A DNA stretch of 64,000 nt from JBCCFW01 sp039029535 (lineage in GTDB: Bacteria; Acidobacteriota; JBCCFW01). The DNA is taken from positions 1 to 64,000 of the forward strand of contig JBCCFW010000004.1 of NCBI GenBank assembly GCA_039029535.1, given 5' to 3'. The translations under genes and the position numbers were made by a program. This document shows positions 40,256 to 49,143 of this stretch, piece after piece (position 1 is the first letter of the stretch; each line of letters opens with the position of its first letter). Under the pieces are notes generated by a model. It worked only from the letters and a program-made list of their open reading frames with translations. It had not been told where the DNA came from and ran no database searches.

Positions 40256-41908
40256 ATGGCTGAAGCCGACCATGGGGCGCTGGAAGGTGAGATGGATGGC
40301 GAGTCGCTCCCCACGCCGGGAGCGACGGACCTTGTGACGCGAGACGTGATGACAGGCCATCAGGCCCTCATCAGGAACGTATCCCAGCGGCCAAACGTGG
40401 GCGCGGAAGTCGAGAGGGGCGAAGCCCAATGGGAAGACCAGCGTGAGACGGCAGCGCTGCGCGGGAGCTGGTAGGCCGAGCGCAGCTCCTTGCCGGTGAA
40501 CGCGGTCGTCTCCCTCGCGAGCTCGAATCTCTGCGAGAGTCCGGCTGAGCCCTACCCTTTCTTCCGCTCGACGGGAGAAGCTCACTCCCTGTCCCCCGCG
40601 GACATTCGAAAACCGGAAATGGTAAAGGTCGTGGTCGGCGCTCAAGCGAACACGCTTGGTCGTGAGCTCTTGGTCGCCGGCTTCGATTTCCTTCAGTAGC
40701 TTGGGGGCCTCGGTCATGACCGATCGGCGGCGCCCACCCTGGATCTCGAGCACCTCACGCTCGCGCAAGTCACGAAGCTGTCGCGTGCGGACTTGAGAAC
40801 GGCGACCAGCATCGCTGATGTCGACCGTCATCGTGTGCTCGAGCGCCTCCTGCCCGAACAGTCGGACCTGATAGCCCCAGAGCTCGTCACTGGAGCACGC
40901 GGGAGGCATGCGTGGACCGAGCACGTCTTGAGGACGGAGCTCGGGTAGACCGACCAGCAGCGCCTGCAACGTCGTGACCTTGGGGTCCGAGCCGGCTTCG
41001 AGCTCTCGGATCGTGCTGTGCCGCAGCCCTGTCTTCAGCCCGAGGCCGCGGGCGCTGAGCTCGTGGGTCCGACGCAGGGTCGTGAGGATGCGAGCGAGGT
41101 CGCGACGCCGTCGTCGCTCGGCGCCGCCCTTCTCCTCGTCGTTCGAGACGATGTAGCGCAGCCAGGTCACCGGTCGGGGAACGACCACGGTCGCGCGCTC
41201 TCGCCCCGCCGCTTTCACGACCACGCCGTCGGGATGCAGGGCGCGAGCGATGTTGTTCTCCGGCGCGTGACTCTGCCCCGTGGGAATGACGTCGAGGCGC
41301 ACCGCCCGCGCCGACGGGGCGGGTGCGATGAGGACCAGACGCTGGATGGGGTACTCCACCAAGAGCTCGGCCGGCCGACCGGTCGACAGCTCGCAGCGAT
41401 AGTCGAAGCTGTCGTCGGTCCGAGCTCGATACGAGTGCCGATACTCGCCGTCCTCGATGGTCGTCCCGATCGAGTCGAGGTCGAGCGTGCGCACGACGGG
41501 GGCGCTCCCCATGCAGACGGCACGGAGCGCCGCCAGGCGCAGCGCCGGCAGGGGCTCGCCGAGGATGCGCACGCCCTGCGCTTCGAGCACGAAGCGATCC
41601 GGGGAGAAGTCGACACGCACCTCGTCGACGGCGAAGCGATAGATCGCGGCGGTCGTCTCCCAGGCCGCATCCCACGCAGCCTCGGGGGCTTGCGACTCCG
41701 GCACGAGCAGGCGGCGGGGTGTCGCGCCCGGGAGCTGAGCGACGTACTTGCGCAAGGTGGAGAGACGCGGCTGACGACCGGCCTCGATGGAGGAGATGGT
41801 CGCGACGCCGACCTTCATCCGCCGGGCGAGCTCGCGCTGGGACAGGCCGGCCGACTCTCGCAGCTCTTCGAGCAGGCGGCAGACCTCGTCCCGCGACGCC
41901 GATGCCAT
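40232..41908 (-). CDS. Regulator with two XRE-type helix-turn-helix domains
   Basis: A 558-residue protein built as HTH - ~210-residue domain - HTH - ~220-residue domain. HTH1 at ~7-60 reads L-S-Q-R-E-L-A-R-R-M-K-V-G-V-A-T-I-S-S-I-E-A-G; HTH2 at ~271-330 reads L-S-A-R-G-L-G-L-K-T-G-L-R-H-S-T-I-R-E-L-E-A-G. The long domains are rich in beta strands and charged residues and have no clear family, but both begin after an R-R-L-L-V/D-V-L-G end, so the protein looks like an internal duplication. The ATG at 41908 follows GGAGG and lies 1 nt after the DUF374 stop (TGAGATG), giving coupling to the lipid genes upstream. Confidence 0.8.
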   Translation of the reverse strand: MASASRDEVCRLLEELRESAGLSQRELARRMKVGVATISSIEAGRQPRLSTLRKYVAQLPGATPRRLLVPESQAPEAAWDAAWETTAAIYRFAVDEVRVDFSPDRFVLEAQGVRILGEPLPALRLAALRAVCMGSAPVVRTLDLDSIGTTIEDGEYRHSYRARTDDSFDYRCELSTGRPAELLVEYPIQRLVLIAPAPSARAVRLDVIPTGQSHAPENNIARALHPDGVVVKAAGRERATVVVPRPVTWLRYIVSNDEEKGGAERRRRRDLARILTTLRRTHELSARGLGLKTGLRHSTIRELEAGSDPKVTTLQALLVGLPELRPQDVLGPRMPPACSSDELWGYQVRLFGQEALEHTMTVDISDAGRRSQVRTRQLRDLREREVLEIQGGRRRSVMTEAPKLLKEIEAGDQELTTKRVRLSADHDLYHFRFSNVRGGQGVSFSRRAEERVGLSRTLAEIRAREGDDRVHRQGAALGLPAPAQRCRLTLVFPLGFAPLDFRAHVWPLGYVPDEGLMACHHVSRHKVRRSRRGERLAIHLTFQRPMVGFSHAVSWTLR

Positions 41909-41909
41909 C

Positions 41910-42605
41910 TCAGCCTCCAGCCGCCAGGAGTCGTCGAGCTTCGTCGACCTGCTGATCGAGCGAGCCTTGGAGCAGGCCACGCACGTGCTCGAGCTCGTCC
42001 GCGTCGGCCCGGAGCGGCACTTCGATCGGTTCGCCGATGGTGATCGCCACCCGACTGCCTGGCTTGGGGACGAGAAGACGATCCCAGGAGCGCAGCGTCC
42101 AGGCCGAGGTCAGGGCGGCTCCCATGGGCAGGAGCGGGGCGCCGCTCACTTGAGCCAGCACCACGGCGCCGAGCTGGGCCTCGTGGGCCGGACCGCGGGG
42201 ACCGTCCGGTGCCAGGAAGACGGCCTGCCCGTCTTCCTTCAATCGACGTCGGAGCTTGGTGAGGGCCTGACGCCCGCCCCGCGAGGTCGAGCCACGGACA
42301 GAGTCGGCTCCCCAGGACCTCAGCACGGACGAGCCCAGCTCGCCGTCGCGGGAAAGGCTCACGAGGAAGGTCGGTCGCACTCCTCGTTCACGGAGACGGG
42401 AGATGAGGAAGGCCGACACCGGCAACACCCGTCGGTGCCAAGAGCAGGGGATGAACGACCGCTGGTCGTCGAGGAGCGCGGCGAGCGCCTCCTCACCGGA
42501 CCGATGCGCCGGTCGTCGGCTGGTGCGCAGCAGCACGCGCGTCATCAGGGACGCGGGCCAGGCTGCACAGCGCATGGCGAGTCGTTCGAGCCGGGGACTC
42601 ATCAC
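41910..42605 (-). CDS. DUF374 lysophospholipid acyltransferase-like protein
   Basis: A 231-residue protein of the DUF374 family, related to lipid A and glycerolipid acyltransferases. The signature parts are S-L-S-R-D-G-E-L, R-G-S-T-S-R-G-G-R-Q-A-L, F-L-A-P-D-G-P-R-G-P and a late G-V/G-A-P-L-L-P-M-G. The usual catalytic His appears in C-S-W-H-R-R. It should transfer an acyl chain at the inner membrane. Start is GTG at 42605, just past element copy 2. Its upstream neighbour on the transcript is an acyl carrier protein, a plausible acyl donor. Confidence 0.88.
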   Translation of the reverse strand: MMSPRLERLAMRCAAWPASLMTRVLLRTSRRPAHRSGEEALAALLDDQRSFIPCSWHRRVLPVSAFLISRLRERGVRPTFLVSLSRDGELGSSVLRSWGADSVRGSTSRGGRQALTKLRRRLKEDGQAVFLAPDGPRGPAHEAQLGAVVLAQVSGAPLLPMGAALTSAWTLRSWDRLLVPKPGSRVAITIGEPIEVPLRADADELEHVRGLLQGSLDQQVDEARRLLAAGG

Positions 42606-42626
42606 CCCGAATCATGACAGTTCTAG

Positions 42627-42841
42627 CCCGAACGGTTGATGAGTGTTCGTCGCGAGCGGCCGGAGACGCCAGCCGAGAAGGGTGAAACGTAGCGACGAGG
42701 CCCGCGGCTCAATCCGGTGGGAACCGGGGAATGAGAGTCGGAAGCGCACTTGGCGGTGCGTTGAGGAGCCGAGGGGCGAAAGCACGCCCTTCGGAGGCAG
42801 CGGATCTGGTCGCGCAGCAGGAGACTCATCAACCGTCCGGG
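42627..42841 (-). repeat. Dispersed structured element, copy 2 (215 bp)
   Basis: Longest copy. Terminal inverted repeats: 42627-42644 (CCCGAACGGTTGATGAGT) and 42824-42841, pairing along 18 nt with a single A-C mismatch. The variable part of the arms reads GTTG/CAAC, while copy 1 has ATTC/GAAT, so pairing is kept with different bases. The CGCAC-TTGGCG-GTGCG hairpin is at 42745-42760. The long-range helix has GAAGGGTG paired to CGCCCTTC, a G-T wobble in place of a G-C pair. It begins 4 nt after the acyl carrier protein stop and nearly fills the gap to the DUF374 gene. Confidence 0.85.
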
Positions 42842-42845
42842 CCGC

Positions 42846-43091
42846 TCAAGGACTGGCGAGTCCGTCCACGAGGGCGAGCAGCGCGCCGACGGTCGCGATG
42901 TCGTCGTCCAGGTCCTCGGGCATCTCCAGCTCGAGCTCGTCCTCCAGCTCTGCGATGAGCTGCACGGACTTGAGCGAGTCGATCCCCAGGTCGGCGACCA
43001 GCTCGAGCTCGTCGGTGAGCTCGCTCTCGGCCCGACCGGTGAGTCGAGCGAGGGCAGCCAGGACGGCTGCGCGTGGCGTCGGGCTGCTCAC
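42846..43091 (-). CDS. Acyl carrier protein
   Basis: An 81-residue four-helix carrier. Ser39 in L-G-I-D-S-L-K-S-V-Q is the phosphopantetheine attachment site; the surrounding L-V-A-D-L-G-I-D and acidic helix E-L-E-D-E-L-E-L-E-M-P are typical. It is distinct from a housekeeping AcpP because it is coupled to a fatty acyl-AMP ligase: its start overlaps the ligase stop (ATGA). The expected role is to accept the acyl chain activated by that ligase and hand it to a downstream enzyme such as the DUF374 acyltransferase. Confidence 0.95.
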   Translation of the reverse strand: MSSPTPRAAVLAALARLTGRAESELTDELELVADLGIDSLKSVQLIAELEDELELEMPEDLDDDIATVGALLALVDGLASP

Positions 43092-44782
43092 GAAGACTCC
43101 TCCGAAGGCAGCTCGAAGCGGTCGAGCTGCTGCGCCAGGTAGAGACGACGGAGCTCCGCACGGCGGACCTTGCCGCTGCTCGTCTTGGGGACCTGACCCC
43201 GTCGGACGAAGACCAGGTCCGCCAGCGGCAGGCCCAGGGCACGTCCGAGGCGACTGCGGACCTCGGAGTCGAGAGCGCGGAGCGCCGCGTCGTCGCGGCC
43301 GGAGACCTCCATGACCAGCACGGGCTCCTCACCGGAGCCGTCGCGGGCGACGGCGAACGCGCCACAGCGCTCGCTGCCGCCACCGCCCGCGGCCTCGTCG
43401 GCGAGCCACTCGAGCTCGTGCGGCATGACATTGTGACCGCGGAGAACGAGGATCTCCTTGTGGCGACCCACCGGGTAGAGCTCGCCATCGTGGAGAAAGG
43501 CGAGGTCGCCGGTGTCGAGCCAGCCGTCGTCGAAGGACTCGTAGGTGCCGTTCGGATCGTCGTAGTAGCCGTCGCAGAGGCTGGGTGCCTTGACCCACAG
43601 CCGACCGACCTTGTCCTCGCCGAGCACCGTGCCGTCGGGTGCGCGGACTTCCAGCTCCGTGTCGGCCACCGGTCGACCATTGCAGGTGACCTCTTCGAGC
43701 TCCCAGCCCTCGGTGCTGCCTTCCGGCGGTCGTCGGAAGCGCGGCCCCTCGCCGCGGTCGTCGAAGGTCACCGCGAGGGTCGCCTCCGCCAGGCCATAGC
43801 AGGGACGTAGGCTCGAGGCGGAGAATCCGCAGGACTCGAAGCGTTCGAGGAAGCCACGGACCGTCTCGGGTCGGACCATCTCGGCGCCCACCAAGGCAGC
43901 CTTCCAGCCCGAGAGGTCGAGGCCGGTCAGCTCCTCGTCGCGCACGCGCTCGGCGCAGAGCTGGTAGGCGAAGTTGGGGGCCGGCGAGAGGCTGGGGGCG
44001 CCGGTGGCCAGGGCCTGCAGCCAGGCGCGGGGCCGTGCCAGGAAGGCTTCGGGCGCCATGAGCGTGAGGTCGAAGCCGCAGCGCAGTGAGAACAGCAGGC
44101 CGCCGACCAGGCCCATGTCGTGGTGCATGGGCAGCCAGGACACCATCCGCTCGAGCGACTCGGCCGCCGTCGAGCCCAGGGGCTGACCGATGGAGAGGTT
44201 CGAGGCATAGGTGTCGTGGAGGATCGCGCGGTGGCTGATGACCCCCGCGCGACGCTTCCCGGTGGAGCCGCTGGTGAGTTGGAGGAAGGCCGTCTGGTCA
44301 GGGTGGATGTCCGGCAGAGCACCGGTGACCGGCGTGAGCTCCTCCAGCTCTTCGGGAGTGACGACACGCTCGGCGATGGCCCTGTCGCCGCGCTCGGTCA
44401 GCTGCTCGCGCAGGTGAGTCGAGCCCACGATGACCCGGGGCGTGAGGGCCTCGGCCGCGTGGACGACTTGGGCCAGGGCCTGCTCCTTCCCCCCGAGCAC
44501 GCCCGCCGGTGCGACGGCCGCGGGCCAGGCACCCCGGAGCACGGAGCCGAGCCAGCAGTCGAGGAGCGAGAAGCCCAGCGGCAGGCAGAGGAGGACGCGG
44601 TCCTCCGGCTGGACCCCGTGACGATGGAGACGGCCGGCCTGCGCCTCGGCGATCTCTCCCAGCTCACGCCAGCTCCGCGCTCCGATGCTGCGGCCGCGGC
44701 GGTCGAGGATCTCCAGGCCGCGGTCGGGGCGCGGAGGAGCGAGCAGCAGTTCCTTGAGGCTGAGGGGCGAGTCGGGTGTCAT
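43088..44782 (-). CDS. Fatty acyl-AMP ligase (FAAL-like)
   Basis: A 564-residue AMP-binding enzyme. The ATP motif reads L-Q-L-T-S-G-S-T-G-K-R-R-A-G-V; further FAAL-type features are S-W-L-P-M-H-H-D-M-G-L-V-G-G, R-P-C-Y-G-L-A-E-A-T-L, D-G-W-L-D-T-G-D-L and the catalytic lysine in K-T-S-S-G-K-V-R-R. FAALs activate a fatty acid with ATP and load it on an acyl carrier protein rather than CoA; the adjacent carrier gene supports that. The first gene after a hairpin at 44785-44811. No polyketide synthase lies near. Confidence 0.92.
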   Translation of the reverse strand: MTPDSPLSLKELLLAPPRPDRGLEILDRRGRSIGARSWRELGEIAEAQAGRLHRHGVQPEDRVLLCLPLGFSLLDCWLGSVLRGAWPAAVAPAGVLGGKEQALAQVVHAAEALTPRVIVGSTHLREQLTERGDRAIAERVVTPEELEELTPVTGALPDIHPDQTAFLQLTSGSTGKRRAGVISHRAILHDTYASNLSIGQPLGSTAAESLERMVSWLPMHHDMGLVGGLLFSLRCGFDLTLMAPEAFLARPRAWLQALATGAPSLSPAPNFAYQLCAERVRDEELTGLDLSGWKAALVGAEMVRPETVRGFLERFESCGFSASSLRPCYGLAEATLAVTFDDRGEGPRFRRPPEGSTEGWELEEVTCNGRPVADTELEVRAPDGTVLGEDKVGRLWVKAPSLCDGYYDDPNGTYESFDDGWLDTGDLAFLHDGELYPVGRHKEILVLRGHNVMPHELEWLADEAAGGGGSERCGAFAVARDGSGEEPVLVMEVSGRDDAALRALDSEVRSRLGRALGLPLADLVFVRRGQVPKTSSGKVRRAELRRLYLAQQLDRFELPSEESS

Positions 44783-44784
44783 GA

Positions 44785-44811
44785 GGTGGCGCAGTTTCGG
44801 CGGGCGCCACC
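44785..44811 (-). promoter_or_regulatory. Hairpin abutting the FAAL start codon
   Basis: An 8-bp perfect stem GGTGGCGC/GCGCCACC with an 11-nt loop ends 2 nt before the FAAL ATG and starts 7 nt after the DUF4340 stop. It occupies the place where a ribosome-binding site should be, and none is seen. It could limit translation or act as an attenuator between the Gld-like genes and the lipid genes. Confidence 0.55.
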
Positions 44812-44818
44812 GTCAGTG

Positions 44819-45907
44819 TCAACGACGTTGCGCGCCGCCGGGGCTCGGCGTACCGGCCGTGCCACCCCCGCCGGTCCACGGGTCGCCGTGACCGGGCTGG
44901 AGCACGGCGGCCGGTGGGGCGATGAGGTCGACGAAGTACGGGGGGAGGAGGAAGAGGCAACCCGTCGCCGTGTTCTGCACGGGGATCTCGCCGCTCTCGA
45001 CGGGGGCGCCGACGCGGATCTCGGCGGGGGCTCCCTCGCGGGGGTGGAGGCGGAGCCGGGCGATCGGCCGGTCCATTCCGAGCTCGCTGGCCTGGGTCGG
45101 GTCGACGGCCACCGACCAGGGGATGCGGCCGATGAAGCGGGCGAAGGACTCGACTTGGCTACCGGTGTCCTGACGGTGGCTCCCGCGCTCGATCTTCCAC
45201 GCGTGACCAGGGAGACCGGCCCTCAACTCCTGCGGCGTGCGCTCGAGGCTCACGCGGACCAAGGTGTGCGGCGATCCCGAGGCCGGCGCGACCTCGATGC
45301 GATCGACGCGTCCGCCGGGTCCGGGCCAGGACTGGGGGATGACGTGCGGATCGAGCAGCGGCAGCCGGCGCTCGCCCGCCGACAGAGGTGACCAGGGATC
45401 AGTGTCAATCGACCAGATCTCGCGAGCGTCGACCGCGCGGACGTAGCCACCGGCACCGGGCGTCGGCTTGCCCAGCTCCATGGCGTGCAGGACGTCGCGC
45501 CCCGGGTCCTTCATCATGTTCGGGCCGTGGAAGCGCACGCGCCAGGTCCGGCCGAAGAAGCCGAAGTCAGCCGCACGGCGCGGGTCGGTGCTCCGCACGA
45601 CGCCCTCACCGCCGAGCAAGGCGTTGACCAGGGCACCGCGAGCACCCTCGTCGACGATGACGCCGTGATAGCTCAGGCAGCGCCACTGAGCGCCGTCGTT
45701 GGCGTAGTAGACCGTGCGTCCGTCGGGGGTCTCGACCGACAGTCCGGCCAAGGTCCAGCTCTCGCTCGTCTCCTTTGGAATGGGGTGGCCGATGGCCGAC
45801 GCCGCCCGACTCTGCCGGGCGGAGCTCTGCAGCCGGGAGTGCCCTGCCACGAGGGCGACGATGACGAGGAGCAGGACGAGCCAGCTCTTCCAGGGCCAGG
45901 GCTTCAT
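44819..45907 (-). CDS. DUF4340-like membrane-anchored protein
   Basis: A 362-residue protein with one N-terminal membrane helix (W-L-V-L-L-L-V-I-V-A-L-V-A-G) and a long periplasmic beta-rich part with W-T-L-A-G-L-S-V-E-T, G-A-Q-W-R-C and repeated pseudo-symmetric segments, as in DUF4340. Such proteins commonly follow GldG-like genes in ABC clusters. Start overlaps the previous stop (ATGA). The end is Gly/Pro-rich. It probably joins the ABC complex on the periplasmic side. Confidence 0.82.
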   Translation of the reverse strand: MKPWPWKSWLVLLLVIVALVAGHSRLQSSARQSRAASAIGHPIPKETSESWTLAGLSVETPDGRTVYYANDGAQWRCLSYHGVIVDEGARGALVNALLGGEGVVRSTDPRRAADFGFFGRTWRVRFHGPNMMKDPGRDVLHAMELGKPTPGAGGYVRAVDAREIWSIDTDPWSPLSAGERRLPLLDPHVIPQSWPGPGGRVDRIEVAPASGSPHTLVRVSLERTPQELRAGLPGHAWKIERGSHRQDTGSQVESFARFIGRIPWSVAVDPTQASELGMDRPIARLRLHPREGAPAEIRVGAPVESGEIPVQNTATGCLFLLPPYFVDLIAPPAAVLQPGHGDPWTGGGGTAGTPSPGGAQRR

Positions 45908-48900
45908 CGCAGCTCCGGGATGGGCCGAGCCAGGCCCAGGCGCCGCAGCACGGCGAGACCGATGAGAAGCACGGGCAGGGAGAGCAGGGCGGCGAGCCGC
46001 CAGCGGAGCCGCGCCCCGTCGTCGACGCTCTCGAAACCACGGCCGGCCGAACGTCGGGAGAGCACCTCGGCCAGGCCCTCGTCGAGGGTGAGGCTCGCGA
46101 CCGCGTTGAGGAGGAGGTGGTCACCGCGGAAGCGGGGCGCGAGGCTGGGGAGCCGTTCGTCCTTGAACAGCTCCGAGCACGACAGCAGCAACAGCCGGCC
46201 GGGAGCCGCGCCGTCCGCGGGCTCTGAGCGCGGGTAGGGAGGAGTGACCATGACCGGCTCGCCACCGTCGGGCGGGGTCTCCGGCCGCGGACGCTCGAAG
46301 CCCTGCGTGGGCCAGGGGAACTGCCCCTCCACCAGCACGGCGAGGGGCACGGCGCCGACGCGCGTCGTCTCGCTCGGGCCCTCGAGGACCTCGCGAGGAA
46401 TCCAGCCGCCCTCCCACTTGAAGGTCCAGGCGTCCTCGGAGGTGGTCATGAGCGTGCGGGCGGTCAGGCCCAGCTCGTCGAGACGCTCCTGGTCGAGTCG
46501 GAACCAGGCCGCGTTGGGGAAGGCCTGGTCGCCGAGGTGACGGGTGACGACCGAGTCCGTGTCGAAGTTCTCGGCCACCGCCCGCAGGTAGAACGGCTCG
46601 GCGAGATCCATGGTGGTGAACTCGCGACGCTGCGTGCGGTGGACCTGGCTCTCGAGCTCGAGCCGGAACGACTGACGGTCGAAGAGCAGCTCGCGCACCA
46701 TCTCGATGCCCAGGTCCGGGAGGTAGTGATGCTCGAGGTCGGGCCACTGCGGCTGGGGCCAGTAGACGAACTCGTAGTCGGTGCCGGCGTACTGCCGCGA
46801 CTGCACGGAGAAGTGCTGCGCGGCGATGAGCACGTTCCCGCCGCGGTAGAGCGACTCGACCGCCGGCTCGAGCAACGGATGCACGTTGCGACGCGGCTGC
46901 AGCCAGCAGAGCAGGTCGTAGGAGCGCGGGAGCTGGGCCTTCTTGGGATCGACGTGCGTCACGCGGAAGCCGAGCTCCTCGAGACGTCGACGGGAGATGC
47001 TGAAGACGTCCTTGCCCGAGGGCGCGATGAGCCCCTTCTCCTGGTAGTAGTGGTAGGCCTCGGCGGGCGAGAGCCGGGGCAGGTCGGAGGCGAAGGCGAC
47101 GTGGGGACGACGGTCCTCCTTCAGACGCCAGAGCGCGAACGCCAGCTTGAACTCGAGGTCGTCGAAGGAGGCCTCGTCCGGGAACACCAGGCTCTCGGTG
47201 CGGCCGAAGGCGTGGAGTCGCAGCACCGACCAAGTCTTGCGAACGTGGGTCTGCTCCTCCTCACGGCTGCTCACGTGCAGCGGCTTCAGGCCGTCCTCAG
47301 CGAGAGCTTCGCGCTCCGCGTCGGTCAGCTCCTCGGGGCGTCGGGTGACGACGGTGAGGTCGGCGCCCGCCGCGTCGAGCTCGGCGAGGGTGCCCCGCAC
47401 GCTGCGCCAGCCCCGTCGCAGCTCGGGTGGCAGGAGGGCCGGTGGCGAGACGAGCAGCTCGGCTTCGAGCGCGCCGTCGCCTCGGCAGCTCCACGCGAGC
47501 TCGCGGGTGCGCGGGGCGAGGCGGTTGAGGTCGGCGTCGGTGAGGTCGGCGCGGAGCCGCGGGCCGGCGAGGAGCCCGGCGACGAGGCAGGCGAGCACCA
47601 GGCCGCCGAGCAGGCGTCCGGCCAAGGCGGGCTCCCAGCGACGTCGCGGCGCGCCCGTGCTCCGACCGCGACGGAGATGCAGCCAGGTGAGCACCATGAC
47701 GATGGCGGGAAGGAGGACGACGCAGGCGATGCGCCAGCCGAGCCGGCTGCCGGCGGAGAGGGCGGGCAGGGGCTCGGGTCGGTCGAGGCCGCTGCGAGCG
47801 ACGACCAGGGCCTGGTCCGAGGCGAGCGTGTCGAGCAAGGCATCGAGGAGGTTGCGCGAGCTGCGCGCGGGACCGCCGAGGAGCTGATCGCCGAAGGGAC
47901 CGCCGCTACTGAGCAGGATCACCGAGCCGGCGAGCGGGTCGGCGCGGCGGAGCCAGGTGACCAGCGGCTGCTTGGGGACCTCGTCCCCGTACATGTTGAC
48001 GAGTCGCTCGACCGGCCAGGTCCCGGGCTCGAGCGGGACCAGCGAGCTCTTCGCCGAGCTCGTCGCGAGGACGTCGGCGTGCAGGCCGGCGGCCGCCAGG
48101 GCGTCACCGTCCAGCGCGATGGGGACGGGCATTGGGAAGACCAGGGCACCCTGCATCTCGCGGGCGAGGGAGTGGAAGTCCTGGTCGATGGGCGAGCAGG
48201 TGATGAGGAAGGGCAGGTGCGTGTCGCGTCCCGAGACCTTCACGGGCGCAGGGGTCTGGTCGAAGACGAGGCCGGACTGCGGGCGGATGCCGAGGGGGAC
48301 GAGGAGCCCCTCGAGCGCGTTGAGGTCGTCGTGGAGGAGCAGCGACGCCGTGCCGTCGTCCTCGCGCCAGCTCGCGCGGGGAGCCAGGCCGATGATGGCC
48401 CGGCCGCCACGATCGAGGAAGCGCTCGAGCCGGGCGAGAAGGGCCGCGTCGGCGCCCGGCGCGTTCATCCAGACGAGGACGTCGACGTCGTCGGCGAGGG
48501 CATCGCCTCGGCCGAGCTGGATGCGTTGCACGTCACCTCGCTCGTCGAGGAGCTCGGCGAGCCGATCGTGACCGGGGCCCGCGTCGAGGGCGAAGACGGC
48601 GTCGCGCGGAGCGAGGAGCTGCTCGAGCTGAGCGGTGAGGAGATCCTGCAGCCGCGGGAGGTGCTCGGGTCCGACGGCGTCGAGCCGGGTGGGCTTGCGG
48701 GCGCCGAGCTCGAGGGTGAGCGTCGACCAGACCTCCGTCTCGCTGTAGGCGTCGCGGCTGACCTGCCGCATGCGGATGGGAGCGACGCGACGACGGGAGG
48801 CGTAGCGGGTGAGCTCGGGGGAGTCGTCGGGGTCGACGATGCGGTAGTCGACCTGGTCCGGGTTCTCGCGGCGGAGCGTCTCGAGCAGCCCGGCAACCTC

Positions 48901-49143
48901 ACCCTCGAGCTGCTTGGCGTGGGACGGGAGCTTCTCGCGTGCGCTCACGTAGTAGGTGAAGAACACCGGCTCGGTGAGCGACTCGAGGAGGCGGCTGAGC
49001 TCGTCGGAGACTTGGAGAAGACGCGTGCGTCCGAGCTCGACCCGACCACCGCTCCACGCACCGGTCGTGCGCTGGAGCCAGGCGGCCGCGGTCAGCGCGA
49101 GCAGCAGGCTGACCGTCAAGACGAGGAGGCTGCGGGGCTTCAC
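45904..49143 (-). CDS. GldG-like ABC auxiliary protein, double length
   Basis: A 1079-residue protein with two GldG-type (ABC_transp_aux) halves. Helices occur at ~5-25, ~470-495, ~515-540 and ~1047-1070, so each half is helix - large periplasmic domain - helix. The first half has F-F-T-Y-Y-V-S-A-R-E-K-L-P-S-H, typical of GldG after the first helix; the second has Y-D-L-L-C-W-L-Q-P-R and G-G-N-V-L-I-A-A-Q-H. Usual GldG proteins are about half this length. The start overlaps the permease stop (ATGA) and the end overlaps DUF4340. Despite the name, these genes occur in non-gliding bacteria too. Confidence 0.85.
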   Translation of the reverse strand: MKPRSLLVLTVSLLLALTAAAWLQRTTGAWSGGRVELGRTRLLQVSDELSRLLESLTEPVFFTYYVSAREKLPSHAKQLEGEVAGLLETLRRENPDQVDYRIVDPDDSPELTRYASRRRVAPIRMRQVSRDAYSETEVWSTLTLELGARKPTRLDAVGPEHLPRLQDLLTAQLEQLLAPRDAVFALDAGPGHDRLAELLDERGDVQRIQLGRGDALADDVDVLVWMNAPGADAALLARLERFLDRGGRAIIGLAPRASWREDDGTASLLLHDDLNALEGLLVPLGIRPQSGLVFDQTPAPVKVSGRDTHLPFLITCSPIDQDFHSLAREMQGALVFPMPVPIALDGDALAAAGLHADVLATSSAKSSLVPLEPGTWPVERLVNMYGDEVPKQPLVTWLRRADPLAGSVILLSSGGPFGDQLLGGPARSSRNLLDALLDTLASDQALVVARSGLDRPEPLPALSAGSRLGWRIACVVLLPAIVMVLTWLHLRRGRSTGAPRRRWEPALAGRLLGGLVLACLVAGLLAGPRLRADLTDADLNRLAPRTRELAWSCRGDGALEAELLVSPPALLPPELRRGWRSVRGTLAELDAAGADLTVVTRRPEELTDAEREALAEDGLKPLHVSSREEEQTHVRKTWSVLRLHAFGRTESLVFPDEASFDDLEFKLAFALWRLKEDRRPHVAFASDLPRLSPAEAYHYYQEKGLIAPSGKDVFSISRRRLEELGFRVTHVDPKKAQLPRSYDLLCWLQPRRNVHPLLEPAVESLYRGGNVLIAAQHFSVQSRQYAGTDYEFVYWPQPQWPDLEHHYLPDLGIEMVRELLFDRQSFRLELESQVHRTQRREFTTMDLAEPFYLRAVAENFDTDSVVTRHLGDQAFPNAAWFRLDQERLDELGLTARTLMTTSEDAWTFKWEGGWIPREVLEGPSETTRVGAVPLAVLVEGQFPWPTQGFERPRPETPPDGGEPVMVTPPYPRSEPADGAAPGRLLLLSCSELFKDERLPSLAPRFRGDHLLLNAVASLTLDEGLAEVLSRRSAGRGFESVDDGARLRWRLAALLSLPVLLIGLAVLRRLGLARPIPELR

